Positions 8,092 to 16,263 of a stretch of 40,142 nt of DNA are shown piece after piece. The DNA comes from Thalassovita litoralis (GTDB lineage: Bacteria > Pseudomonadota > Alphaproteobacteria > Rhodobacterales > Rhodobacteraceae), in NCBI RefSeq assembly GCF_900182725.1, contig NZ_FXTO01000030.1:1-40142 (forward strand). The letters run 5' to 3'. Numbering within the stretch: position 1 is the first letter of the stretch; each line of letters begins with the position of its first letter. The notes beneath the pieces are model-generated. The model did not search any database, had not been told where the DNA came from, and was given only the letters and a program-made list of their open reading frames with translations. The translations under genes and the position numbers were made by a program.

Positions 8092-9066
8092 TTATTTCGC
8101 GGCCTGAATGCGTTCGACCCAAGGGGCCAGTTCCGGGAACTTGGCCGCCATCGGGGCTAGTTTGGCGCGGAACCCGTCCAGATCGGGTTCGATAAACCGG
8201 GCACCCAACCCTTCGAGCTTTGCGCGCAGGTCGGCCAATTCCAGCTTGGCCTTCTCGGTTCCCCATTGGAATGCGATTTTCGCCTGCTCTTGCAGGATCG
8301 TGCGCTGTTCATCGGTCAGGCTTTGAAACCGCGCGTCATCGAAGACGAAGGTATACGCGCCATAAACATGATGCGTCAGGATTACATACTCCGCAGCTTC
8401 ATAGTATTTGGACCGGATATGTGCCGACAGCGGGTTTTCCACCGCGTCGATGATGCCCGATTGCAGGCCTGTATAGACTTCTTTGGACGACATCGGGGTT
8501 GGCGATGCCCCCAGACCGGCCCAGGTTTCGCGGAACACATCAATGCCCGGAACCCGGATTTTCAAACCATCCAGATCGTCAACCGAGTTGATCGCACGTT
8601 TAGAGGCCATTTCGCGCGGCCCGCGTGACCCGGCACCGACAAGGCGCAGCCCCGACGATTTCGCCAGCGCGTCAAACAGGTCGTTCCCGATCTCGCCGTT
8701 GTAGACAGCGTTAAAGTGATCTTCGTCGCGGATCAGATAGGGGTAGCTTTCAATCGCAGCCAGCGGATCATACGCGTTCAGCGATGCAACGACGGTCATG
8801 ACGATGTCATTGGTGCCAATCGTCAGTGCCTCCAGCGTTTCGCGGACGGACCCGGTCGTGCCGGACAGGGCCAGTTGAACCTTCAGATCGCCGCCCGACG
8901 CTTCTGCCACGCCATCCGCGAATTTCTGGGCGACCTGACCCCAAACCGTCTGTGGGGTTTCTACGGATGCCAGTTGCAGAACGGTTTCTGCATTCGCGGC
9001 TATGCCGAAGCCTGACAGTGCCACAAACGCGCCAGCCGCCACCTGATTCTTGAAAGAACGGATCAT
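8092..9066 (-). CDS. dctP: TRAP transporter solute-binding protein
   Basis: A 324-residue periplasmic DctP-family binding protein. The start is ATG 9066, because an ideal AGGAGG sits five bases upstream; an earlier in-frame codon at 9102 is rejected. A Sec signal peptide spans about residues 1-26 (cleavage after ANA). The conserved GLKIRVPGIDVFRETWAGLGASPTPM block contains the family Arg that salt-bridges a substrate carboxylate, and EVYTGLQSGIIDAVENPL is the next family block. The ligand is therefore a carboxylic acid. The gene is first in the operon with the aldolase and hydro-lyase and is divergent from a GntR regulator. Confidence 0.93.
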   Translation of the reverse strand: MIRSFKNQVAAGAFVALSGFGIAANAETVLQLASVETPQTVWGQVAQKFADGVAEASGGDLKVQLALSGTTGSVRETLEALTIGTNDIVMTVVASLNAYDPLAAIESYPYLIRDEDHFNAVYNGEIGNDLFDALAKSSGLRLVGAGSRGPREMASKRAINSVDDLDGLKIRVPGIDVFRETWAGLGASPTPMSSKEVYTGLQSGIIDAVENPLSAHIRSKYYEAAEYVILTHHVYGAYTFVFDDARFQSLTDEQRTILQEQAKIAFQWGTEKAKLELADLRAKLEGLGARFIEPDLDGFRAKLAPMAAKFPELAPWVERIQAAK

Positions 9067-9109
9067 GTTTTCCTCCTCATTTCGTGCTGGCTCCTCCGCC
9101 AAGCTGTAT

Positions 9110-9132
9110 ACCTATTATACCAAAATATAGGT
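9110..9132. promoter_or_regulatory. Candidate operator for the FadR-type regulator
   Basis: ACCTAT (9110-9115) and ATAGGT (9127-9132) form a perfect inverted repeat with an 11-base spacer, in the 114-base region between divergent dctP and the GntR gene. The overlapping AT-rich stretch also holds a direct repeat of GGTATA type. This is the expected place for auto- and operon regulation; binding is inferred. Confidence 0.45.
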
Positions 9133-9180
9133 GGACACAATGCTATGTGCTGGTATCCTGCTATTTCAAGGAGAACGGGC

Positions 9181-9933
9181 ATGCTGAAAGTGGAACAGGT
9201 ACGGCGTAAACGGCTGTACGAGGACGTTGTCGAACAGATCGAAGGCGCGATCATGAGGGGGGAATTGCGTCCGGGTGATTTCCTGCCTGCCGAGCGGGAA
9301 CTGTGTGACAGCTTCGGTGTCAGTCGCACGGCGGTGCGCGAGGCCTTGTTCGCATTGCATCAAAGCGGGCTGATCGACCTTGAAAACGGGCGTCGCGCCC
9401 GCGTGGTGGAACCTTCTGCTGAACGGATGATTGATGATTTGGCCGGACCGGCGAAATTCGTGCTGTCCCGCCCCGACCGCCTGCGCCAGCTACAAGAGGC
9501 GCGGATGCTGTTTGAGGGTTTCCTTGCGCGGCTTGCGGCAACCAAGGCGACCGATGAACAGGTGGCCGCGATCAAGGCGGCGTTGGATGCGAACGGGGCG
9601 TGTATCGGGGATGACGAAGGGTTTGTAGAAACCAACATTGCGTTTCATCTGGAAATCGCCCGTGTGTCGGGGAATGTCTTTTTGGATTCTTTGCACACTG
9701 CGGTTCAGAAATGGCTGGAAGAACACCGCCGTGTGGCGATCAAGAAAGAAGGCGCCGCAGCGCGGGCCTTTGCGCGGCATCTGGAGGTGTTTAACGCTAT
9801 CCGGGATCACGACCCGGATGCCGCCGAAGCCGCGATGTGTGCGCATTTGCAGGAATCCATCGACGCCTATTGGGCCGTCCGGGATGACAGTATTGATCCT
9901 GCTGAGGAGCGACCATCGCAAGACGTGGAATAA
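9181..9933 (+). CDS. FadR-type GntR transcriptional regulator of the TRAP operon
   Basis: A 250-residue regulator with an N-terminal winged helix (about 11-78: LPAERELCDSFGVSRTAVREAL is split here by the recognition helix) and an all-helical FCD ligand domain (about 95-235). The FCD domain has the metal-ligand pattern of the family (Asp/His in NIAFHLEIAR, later His in CAHLQESIDAY). ATG 9181 is preferred over the upstream ATG 9145 because AAGGAG (9168-9173) precedes it by seven bases. It is divergent from dctP, so it very likely represses the TRAP/aldolase/hydro-lyase operon until the imported acid or a product binds. Confidence 0.88.
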   Translation: MLKVEQVRRKRLYEDVVEQIEGAIMRGELRPGDFLPAERELCDSFGVSRTAVREALFALHQSGLIDLENGRRARVVEPSAERMIDDLAGPAKFVLSRPDRLRQLQEARMLFEGFLARLAATKATDEQVAAIKAALDANGACIGDDEGFVETNIAFHLEIARVSGNVFLDSLHTAVQKWLEEHRRVAIKKEGAAARAFARHLEVFNAIRDHDPDAAEAAMCAHLQESIDAYWAVRDDSIDPAEERPSQDVE

Positions 9934-9967
9934 CTACGACGCGCAGAGTGGGGGCGCGGCCTGCCGA

Positions 9968-10912
9968 CTAGAGCGTGTCGCGTTCATTCGCTTCACGCAC
10001 CATGTCGATCAGGGCCGCCGCTGCGGGGGATTGGGGGTTGGATGTTGAATGGACCATGCCAATCCGATCATTCCTTGCCTTGAATGGATAGGAATAGCTG
10101 GTCAATACGGGATGGGCCTGCAAAAGCGGCGGCATTGGTCCTTCTTCGGCCACGACTGCGGGGAACAATCCATATCGTTTGTCCTGTATCAGCAGTTCGG
10201 TAATCAGCGTTGCATTGTTGGTTTCGATACAGTCTTGTGGCACACCCAATCCATGTTCGGCGCAAAACCGATCAAAATCCAACCGCATCGGTGTTCCCGG
10301 CAATGGAATGGTCCAGGGGTGGGCCAACAGTGTTTCAGGATCGGGGGACGGTGGCGCGACCTCTGTATGGGCGACGATCACCATCTGGGTTTGGGCCAAG
10401 GCATGAATCCCAAAGCTGGTATGCTCCAGTTCCGGCCCCAACCGCCCGATAACGATGTCCAGACGCCCATATTCCAGATCCGCCAGCAAATCGGGCAACA
10501 GCCCGTCACGGACTTTGATCGCCACGCGCGGGTAGCGCCGTTTGAAGTCTGATAACAGGGCTGCGACCTGTCCCAAGACGGAATGATTGTGCAACCCGAT
10601 AGAGATATGCCCCGTGCTGAGTGCGTTGAACCGCTCTCCGATATCTTCCAGCGCAAGGATATTGTTCACGACCATCCGAGAGGCACGGATCAGTTCATTC
10701 CCCGGTCCGGTCCGGCGTAATCCGCGCGGGTGACGGTGAAACAAGGTCAGGCCAAAGCCGTCTTCGATTTCGGCCAGCGTGCGGGATACTGACGCTTGCG
10801 CGATATTCAGATTCTCAGCCGCGCGGCTGACATTCAGCGTCTCATCCAGTGCCAGCAACACCCGCAGGTGCCTGAATTTCAATCGCTTGCGAACAAATTG
10901 TGACACATCCAT
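9968..10912 (-). CDS. LysR-type regulator beside the GltS/M20 pair
   Basis: A 314-residue LysR regulator. The helix-turn-helix is at about 20-40 (NVSRAAENLNIAQASVSRTL) and the periplasmic-binding-protein-like effector domain follows from about 95 (GHISIGLHNHSVLG). Upstream codons of the open frame are non-coding in character, and ATG 10912 matches the usual LysR start (MDVSQFVRKRLKFRHL). It ends 32 bases from the tail of the convergent GntR gene and is divergent from the symporter gene 148 bases away, the standard layout for a LysR activator of its neighbour. The effector may be the substrate of the M20 hydrolase. Confidence 0.88.
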   Translation of the reverse strand: MDVSQFVRKRLKFRHLRVLLALDETLNVSRAAENLNIAQASVSRTLAEIEDGFGLTLFHRHPRGLRRTGPGNELIRASRMVVNNILALEDIGERFNALSTGHISIGLHNHSVLGQVAALLSDFKRRYPRVAIKVRDGLLPDLLADLEYGRLDIVIGRLGPELEHTSFGIHALAQTQMVIVAHTEVAPPSPDPETLLAHPWTIPLPGTPMRLDFDRFCAEHGLGVPQDCIETNNATLITELLIQDKRYGLFPAVVAEEGPMPPLLQAHPVLTSYSYPFKARNDRIGMVHSTSNPQSPAAAALIDMVREANERDTL

Positions 10913-11060
10913 TTTCGTAACCTTTTGAAACACCAGAGGTATATCAAGAAGGCTATAGCTATCTGCAAAAATGGCAAGTTTTTCAAATGTCCGAGAGCCA
11001 TACACTCGCCCGCAGGATCGTGTGAAGCGAAAAAGTGTAAAGATTGGAAAGGGACACAGA
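10913..11060. promoter_or_regulatory. Divergent promoter region between LysR and symporter genes
   Basis: This 148-base region contains overlapping palindromes GCTATAGC (10952-10959) and ATAGCTAT (10955-10962) in an AT-rich setting. TATA repeats flank a spacer of about ten bases, compatible with a T-N11-A LysR box. I infer a LysR binding site; promoter boxes cannot be assigned confidently. Confidence 0.35.
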
Positions 11061-12473
11061 ATGACCGGAGCCTCGATGACGAATGTCTTGCAGGCCTTTG
11101 CTCTGCTAGGACTGTTTTTGCTGATAGGAACGCTGCTGCGCGCCAAGATTGGATGGCTGCAAAAGCTGTTTATTCCCGCCTCGGTGGTTGGTGGGGCGGT
11201 TGGCCTGTTGGTCGGCCCGCAAATCTGGGGGGATCTGACCCCGGTGCAATATCCGACGGATTGGATCAAAATGTATAGCCTGCTGCCCGGCGTGTTGATT
11301 GTGCCGGTTGTGGCATCGGTGCCGCTGGGGATTCAACTGTCGCAAAAGGACAGTTCGTCCGGGACCGCCCGGAACGTGTTCAACATGTTTTTCCTGATGC
11401 TGGCCTTGTTCGCCTTCCAACTGGCCGTTGGCGGGGCTGTTGGCGCATTTTTTGCCACGTCCATGCCTGATCTGGGCATTTACAGCACGTTCGGGCTTGA
11501 AATGCCGTTGGGCTTTTCGGGCGGGCACGGAACGGCGGGCGTGATCGGCAACATGCTGAACGGCATGGGGCTGGAATATTGGGAAATCGCGCAGGGCGTT
11601 GCTGTGACCTATGCCACGATTGGCCTGTTGGGGGGTATCATCAGCGGTATCGCAATCATCAAATGGCTGAATGGTCGTAACGCGCTGGAAGGTTCTGCTG
11701 ACGCGGCCAGCTTGCCGAAATCATGGCTGACCGGGCTGGAACCGGATCCCGAAAAACAACGTGTCGCAGGCCGCGAAACCACGGTTTCCACGTCGATTGA
11801 TGTGATCGGGTTCAACCTTGCCCTGATCCTTGCCGGGTCTGGTTTGGCGATCCTGCTGCGGGCATGGGTGCGGTCCTATGATCTGCCGCTGATCAAGGCC
11901 GTTCCGGTCTGGGCCTATGCGATCATTGTCATGTGGGTGATCTGGCTGGTGATGAACCGTCTAAAAATCGCGTGGCTGGTGGATGCTGGCGTCAAAGGCA
12001 AGATTGCATCGACTCTGACCGATTTCGCAATCGTTGCCGCGCTTGTGTCCATGCCGGTTCAGGGGGTTCTGACCTTTGCCGCGCCCATCCTGATTGCAGC
12101 CGTTGTGGGGTTCATCGGCACCATTGCGCTGTGTCTAGGTCTGGCCCGCAAACTGTTTTCGTCTGCCCCGTATGAACGGGCGATGCTGGTCTTTGGGACT
12201 GGGTCGGGGGTTTTCCTGACCGGGTTGCTGCTGTTGAAAATCTGTGACCCGGATTTCAAAACCCCGGCAATGCGTGACGGATCGCTGGCCTATTCAATGA
12301 ACACGGTCGTGGGCTTTATCCTGATCCCGATCATGGTGGGCGCTGCCGTTCAGTCCGGTCCGATTGCTTTGGCGGGGATTGGGGCGGCTGTCCTTGTGGC
12401 ATCTGTGATCGGCATCTGGTTAACCTCGTTCATGCGGGGTGGGGCTGCCACCGAACTGAAGCAAGAGGGCTAA
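11061..12473 (+). CDS. GltS-family Na+/glutamate-type symporter
   Basis: A 470-residue membrane protein of the ESS (GltS) family, with about 10-12 hydrophobic segments in two halves. GltS features are PASVVGGAVGLLVGPQIWG near the N-terminus, the GFSGGHGTAGVIGNML re-entrant-loop motif near residue 155, and in the second half FGTGSGVFLTGLLLLKICDP. The family imports glutamate with Na+. This protein is longer than E. coli GltS (about 400) because of a hydrophilic central loop. The start ATG 11061 follows AAAGGGA. Three bases separate its stop from the M20 hydrolase start, so the two are one operon. Its cargo is probably a glutamate-like or N-acylated amino acid that the hydrolase then cleaves. 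Confidence 0.85.
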   Translation: MTGASMTNVLQAFALLGLFLLIGTLLRAKIGWLQKLFIPASVVGGAVGLLVGPQIWGDLTPVQYPTDWIKMYSLLPGVLIVPVVASVPLGIQLSQKDSSSGTARNVFNMFFLMLALFAFQLAVGGAVGAFFATSMPDLGIYSTFGLEMPLGFSGGHGTAGVIGNMLNGMGLEYWEIAQGVAVTYATIGLLGGIISGIAIIKWLNGRNALEGSADAASLPKSWLTGLEPDPEKQRVAGRETTVSTSIDVIGFNLALILAGSGLAILLRAWVRSYDLPLIKAVPVWAYAIIVMWVIWLVMNRLKIAWLVDAGVKGKIASTLTDFAIVAALVSMPVQGVLTFAAPILIAAVVGFIGTIALCLGLARKLFSSAPYERAMLVFGTGSGVFLTGLLLLKICDPDFKTPAMRDGSLAYSMNTVVGFILIPIMVGAAVQSGPIALAGIGAAVLVASVIGIWLTSFMRGGAATELKQEG

Positions 12474-12476
12474 GCC

Positions 12477-13904
12477 ATGAACGCGACGATAGATACCGAT
12501 CAACTGGTCGACACCCTGAAGCCCGGATATATTGATCTGAGCGACCGGATTTGGGACATGCCCGAACTGCGCTATCAGGAACAACAATCCGTCAGTGCGC
12601 AGATTGAAATGATGGAAGCCGCCGGGTTCAAAATCACCCGGAACGTGGCGGGCATTCCCACGGCCTTTATGGCCGAAGCTGGCGAAGGCGGGCCTGTGAT
12701 CGGCTTCCTTGGTGAATTTGATGCGCTGGCCGGACTGTCCCAAGAGGCAGGCATCGCCCAAAAATCCCCCCTTGCCGAAGGGGGGAATGGGCATGGCTGC
12801 GGGCATAACCTGTTGGGGGCTGGCGCAATGCTGGCCGCCGTTGCCACGCGCGACCATCTGGCCGCCAAGGGGATGGCCGGGCGCGTGCGCTATTTCGGCT
12901 GCCCCGCCGAAGAAGGCGGATCAGGCAAAACATTCATGGCCCGCGAAGGGGCGTTTGACGGGCTGGATGCGGCATTCTGCTGGCACCCGGCTTCGTTCAA
13001 TACGTTGATCCCGTCAAATTCGCTGGCGAATGTTCAGGCCTATTTCCGCTTTGCGGGTCGTGCGGCACATGCTGCGGCCTCGCCGGAATTGGGCCGCTCG
13101 GCGTTGGATGCGCTGGAACTGATGAGCGTGGGCGTGCAATATCTGCGCGAACACATGCCCGAAAAAGCCCGCGTTCACAGTGCCATCACCAACACCGGCG
13201 GCATTTCCCCCAACGTCGTGCAGGACAGCGCCGAAGCTCTGTATCTGATCCGCGCCCCGCAAGTGAACGAGGCGCTGGCCCTGTTTGAACGGGTCAAGAA
13301 AGTTGCGCTTGGCGCGGCGATGATGACCGAAACCACCGTCGAAATCGAAGTCGACAAGGCCTGTTCCAACCTGTTGCGCAACGCAACGCTGGACGAATTG
13401 ATGCAGGCCCAGATGGAACGGATTGGCGGGATTGAATTCGATGCTGACGACCTGACCTATGCCAAGGCCATTCAGGACACCCTACAGCCCGACGATATCG
13501 GCGCGGCGTTCAAAATGTTCGGACTGGAACCGAAGGGCAAGCCGCCTGTCTTGGCGGGGGACATTCTGGCGGGGCCGCGCCCCGAACTGGTATTGCCGGG
13601 ATCGACCGATGTGGGGGATGTCAGTTGGCAGGTGCCTACCGCGCAGGTCATGACCGCCTGTCATGCCGTTGGCACGCCGTTCCATAGCTGGCAATTGGTG
13701 GCCCAAGGCAAATCCCCGGCGGCGCATCGCGGTATGGTATTCGCGGCTAAAACAATGGCGGCCAGCGCCATCAGCCTGTTTGATAACCCCGACTTGCTGG
13801 GCCGTGCTAAGGCGGAATTTGCTGAACGCACTGCCATCACGCCCTATACCTGCCCGATTGCCCCCGAGGTAGATCTACCGTTCCGCAGGGCCAAAGCGCG
13901 GTAA
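12477..13904 (+). CDS. AbgB-like M20 amidohydrolase
   Basis: A 475-residue M20D hydrolase closest in look to AbgB, the p-aminobenzoyl-glutamate hydrolase B subunit. Metal ligands are visible: Cys108 and His110 in GHGCGHNLLG, Glu145/Glu146 in CPAEEGGSGK, His170 in AFCWHPASF, and the late His in GTPFHSW. The dimerisation lid lies at about 185-300 (FRFAGRAAHAAASPELGRSAL). Such enzymes hydrolyse an amide bond on an amino acid in the cytoplasm. AbgB normally pairs with AbgA and the AbgT transporter; here there is no AbgA, and a GltS-type symporter replaces AbgT. This suggests an N-acyl or dipeptide-like glutamate derivative, but the substrate is not determined by sequence. A strong terminator follows 34 bases after the stop. 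Confidence 0.85.
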   Translation: MNATIDTDQLVDTLKPGYIDLSDRIWDMPELRYQEQQSVSAQIEMMEAAGFKITRNVAGIPTAFMAEAGEGGPVIGFLGEFDALAGLSQEAGIAQKSPLAEGGNGHGCGHNLLGAGAMLAAVATRDHLAAKGMAGRVRYFGCPAEEGGSGKTFMAREGAFDGLDAAFCWHPASFNTLIPSNSLANVQAYFRFAGRAAHAAASPELGRSALDALELMSVGVQYLREHMPEKARVHSAITNTGGISPNVVQDSAEALYLIRAPQVNEALALFERVKKVALGAAMMTETTVEIEVDKACSNLLRNATLDELMQAQMERIGGIEFDADDLTYAKAIQDTLQPDDIGAAFKMFGLEPKGKPPVLAGDILAGPRPELVLPGSTDVGDVSWQVPTAQVMTACHAVGTPFHSWQLVAQGKSPAAHRGMVFAAKTMAASAISLFDNPDLLGRAKAEFAERTAITPYTCPIAPEVDLPFRRAKAR

Positions 13905-13938
13905 GATCGGTCCCTGAAGGGCAGCACCCCGGCAAAGA

Positions 13939-13964
13939 CGCCCCCGCGACGTTGCGCGGGGGCG
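13939..13964. terminator. Strong bidirectional terminator
   Basis: A perfect 10-bp stem (CGCCCCCGCG/CGCGGGGGCG) with a six-base loop stands between the converging M20 hydrolase and CoA-transferase genes. It is followed by ATTTGGTTT on the plus strand and TCTTT on the minus strand, so it can serve both. Confidence 0.85.
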
Positions 13965-13971
13965 ATTTGGT

Positions 13972-15174
13972 TTAAATCACACCTGCCGCGCGCAGGGCGG
14001 TCAGGCGTTGTTCCGAAATCCCGGCGTCGCGCAAAACGGCGTCGGTATCCGCCCCAAGGCTGGATGCCCCGGATCGTGGTACGCTGTTTGCGCCGTTCGC
14101 TTTGAAGCTCATGGCGGGGATATGGATCGGGCCATCGTGACCTTCGACCCGGATTTCCGTTGTCAGACCCCGCGCGGCAATTTGCGGTTCGGCCAGCATT
14201 TCATCCAGTTTCCGAATGCGGCCCGCAGGTACGGCGGCATCGGCCAATATTTGTTCCCAATCCGACGCGGACCGGGTTCGGAAGGTGGTTTCCAATTCCT
14301 GCCGCAAGCTTTGCCAGTTCTTGTGCCGTTCCGGTACACTGTCCCAACGCGGATCTTGGGGAATGTCCGGGCGGTCAATGGCCTGACACATGTGCCGGAA
14401 TTGTGTGTCATGGTTGGCTGCCAGCATCAGGATACCGTCCGCCGTTTCAAACGCCCCGGACGATGGGCTGGCGCTCCATGCTTCGTTGCCATTTTGCACG
14501 GGTTCCCAGCCGGTTGTCAGGTGTTGGCTCATGAGTGATGCCATCAGCATCAACGCCGTGTCCATCATGGCCACATCCACATGTACGGCCTGCCCGGTGC
14601 GTTCGACTTCGCGCAGACCGGCCATGACGGCCATCGCACCATTCATCCCCGTGGCATAATCAATATAGGGTGCCCCCACCTTGATCGGGCCATCGCCCGG
14701 CTTGCCGGTGGTCAGCATGATTCCGCACATACCCTGAATGACGTGATCATAGGCCGGGCGATTGCTGAATGGGCCATCCTGCCCAAAGGCGGAAACGGAA
14801 CAATACACCAGCTTGGGGTTGACCTGTTTCAGCGCCTCGAAACCCAGCCCCAGACGTTCGGCCACGCCGGGTTTGAAATTTTCCACAAAAACATCGGCAC
14901 CCGCCACAAGTTCCCGCAAAAGCGCGACCCCTTCGGGGGTTTTCAGGTCTATGGCGACGGATTTCTTGCCCGTGTTATGCCCCAGAAACCCCAACGCCAT
15001 TCCCTGTGCCGCCAAGCCGGGCATCGGTCCGCCCTGACGGGTCCAGTCACCTTCGCCGGGTTTTTCAATCTTTAAAACTTCTGCCCCCATCAGGGACAAT
15101 TGATAGGTGGCATATGGCCCGGCCAAAACCTGGCTCAGGTCAATGACGCGGATACCGTCAAGCGGTTGGAACAT
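13972..15174 (-). CDS. CaiB/BaiF class III CoA-transferase
   Basis: A 400-residue class III CoA-transferase. It begins with the family's MFQPLDGIRVIDLSQVLAGP and TYQLSLMGAEVLKIEKPG. The catalytic Asp172 sits in GAPYIDYATG, matching the Asp that forms the acyl-anhydride in formyl-CoA transferase. The enzyme moves CoA between carboxylic acids without ATP, for example from succinyl-CoA to the imported acid. It is last in the tctB-tctA-tctC operon, 94 bases behind tctC with a hairpin between. The natural reading is uptake of a carboxylate followed by CoA activation. The acid is unknown; citramalate-, itaconate- or mesaconate-like dicarboxylates are typical but unproven partners. Confidence 0.88.
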   Translation of the reverse strand: MFQPLDGIRVIDLSQVLAGPYATYQLSLMGAEVLKIEKPGEGDWTRQGGPMPGLAAQGMALGFLGHNTGKKSVAIDLKTPEGVALLRELVAGADVFVENFKPGVAERLGLGFEALKQVNPKLVYCSVSAFGQDGPFSNRPAYDHVIQGMCGIMLTTGKPGDGPIKVGAPYIDYATGMNGAMAVMAGLREVERTGQAVHVDVAMMDTALMLMASLMSQHLTTGWEPVQNGNEAWSASPSSGAFETADGILMLAANHDTQFRHMCQAIDRPDIPQDPRWDSVPERHKNWQSLRQELETTFRTRSASDWEQILADAAVPAGRIRKLDEMLAEPQIAARGLTTEIRVEGHDGPIHIPAMSFKANGANSVPRSGASSLGADTDAVLRDAGISEQRLTALRAAGVI

Positions 15175-15211
15175 GGCAAAGCCTCTTTTTCAAATGGGGT
15201 CTGTCGGATAA

Positions 15212-15236
15212 GCGGGGGCAACTGTCCGGCCCCCGC
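15212..15236 (-). other. Intercistronic hairpin behind tctC
   Basis: A perfect 8-bp stem (GCGGGGGC/GCCCCCGC) with a nine-base loop lies between the tctC stop and the CoA-transferase start. There is no T tract, so it probably stabilises or partially terminates the binding-protein message. Confidence 0.5.
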
Positions 15237-15268
15237 CGCACACTGGGATCAAATGCAAGGCGACAGGA

Positions 15269-16237
15269 TCACTTGGGTTCAATCCCTGCGCGTTCCATGA
15301 TCGCTTTGTTGTTTTCATAGCTGCGCTGCATCTCGGCCTTGGCCTGATCCAGATCCATGTACATGATCGGGATGTTTGCAGCGGCCACGACCTTGGCAAA
15401 GGTTTCGTCGGTTTCCGCCGCTTTCAGCGCGGTGCTTAGCTTTTCCAGCATTTCGCGCGGCGTCCCCATGGGCAGGATCAGCGTGGTGCGGGAATCCATG
15501 CCCAACTGATAGCCCGCTTCGTTGATGGTTTCCACTTCGGGGGCAGAGGGGTGGCGGAACGTGGTCAGCGCGGCAATGGATTTCAACTGATCCGGATATT
15601 TGTAGTGAATGCCGCCCGACAAAACCAAGGCAACCTGATTGCCCAGCAACGCGTTCAGCATGTCGCCGCCGCCTTTCAGGGGAACGATATTTACATCCAG
15701 ATTGTTGGCTTTGGCGATTTCTTCCATGATCATGCGCGATGTGGGGCTAAGCGCGCCATAGCTGAAACCGGGGTTGTCCTTGGCCCATGCCACAAATTCC
15801 GCCACGGTGTTGTAGGGCGCATCTTTCTGCGTTGCCAAGGCGGTCTGATAGGCCGTGATCATCCCCGCGTATTCAAAATCATCGGGAACAAAATCCACCC
15901 GCTTCAGCATCAGTGGTTCTGTGTTGATCACGCTATTGGCGTGAAACAGCAGGGTATAACCATCGGCCTTGGCTTTTTTCAGCTCGTGCGCCGCCAGAAC
16001 GCCGCCGCCGCCGGGTTTGTTCACCACATTGACCGGAACGCCCAACTGGTCCGACAGCACCTTGGCGGTGGCGCGGCCCACCAGATCGGTTTGCCCCCCG
16101 GCCTTATAGCCCACCAGCATCGTGATCGGGCGGGTTGGATAGCTATCGGCCTGGGCGATGGCCGGGGTCAGGCCCGTCAATCCCATCATCAAGGCGGCTG
16201 CGGCGCTTAGAAATCCGCGTCTGTTGGTCTGTTTCAT
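15269..16237 (-). CDS. tctC: Tripartite tricarboxylate transporter binding protein (Bug/TctC)
   Basis: A 322-residue periplasmic Bug-family receptor. The N-terminus carries a twin-Arg-like NRRGFLSAAAALMMG signal with cleavage near residue 28-30 (AIAQA). The mature part starts with the Bug hallmark YPTRPITMLVGYKAGGQTD and continues with NVVNKPGGGG. Bug proteins bind small carboxylates through backbone and water contacts, so the ligand cannot be predicted. GGAGGAG sits upstream of the ATG. It is third in the operon, 26 bases after tctA, so receptor and membrane parts are encoded together here, unlike the many orphan Bug genes. Confidence 0.9.
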   Translation of the reverse strand: MKQTNRRGFLSAAAALMMGLTGLTPAIAQADSYPTRPITMLVGYKAGGQTDLVGRATAKVLSDQLGVPVNVVNKPGGGGVLAAHELKKAKADGYTLLFHANSVINTEPLMLKRVDFVPDDFEYAGMITAYQTALATQKDAPYNTVAEFVAWAKDNPGFSYGALSPTSRMIMEEIAKANNLDVNIVPLKGGGDMLNALLGNQVALVLSGGIHYKYPDQLKSIAALTTFRHPSAPEVETINEAGYQLGMDSRTTLILPMGTPREMLEKLSTALKAAETDETFAKVVAAANIPIMYMDLDQAKAEMQRSYENNKAIMERAGIEPK

Positions 16238-16263
16238 TGGTTCTCCTCCGGTGAATTTCAGGT

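Noticed and set aside
10913-11269. Long N-terminal extension of the LysR frame ending at 9968.
   Set aside because: It is antisense to the symporter start region and lacks coding character. The LysR domain begins at the ATG at 10912.
14008-15075. Several plus-strand open frames over the CoA-transferase gene, and many similar long antisense frames elsewhere.
   Set aside because: These are shadows caused by high GC third positions; they lack ribosome sites and family motifs.
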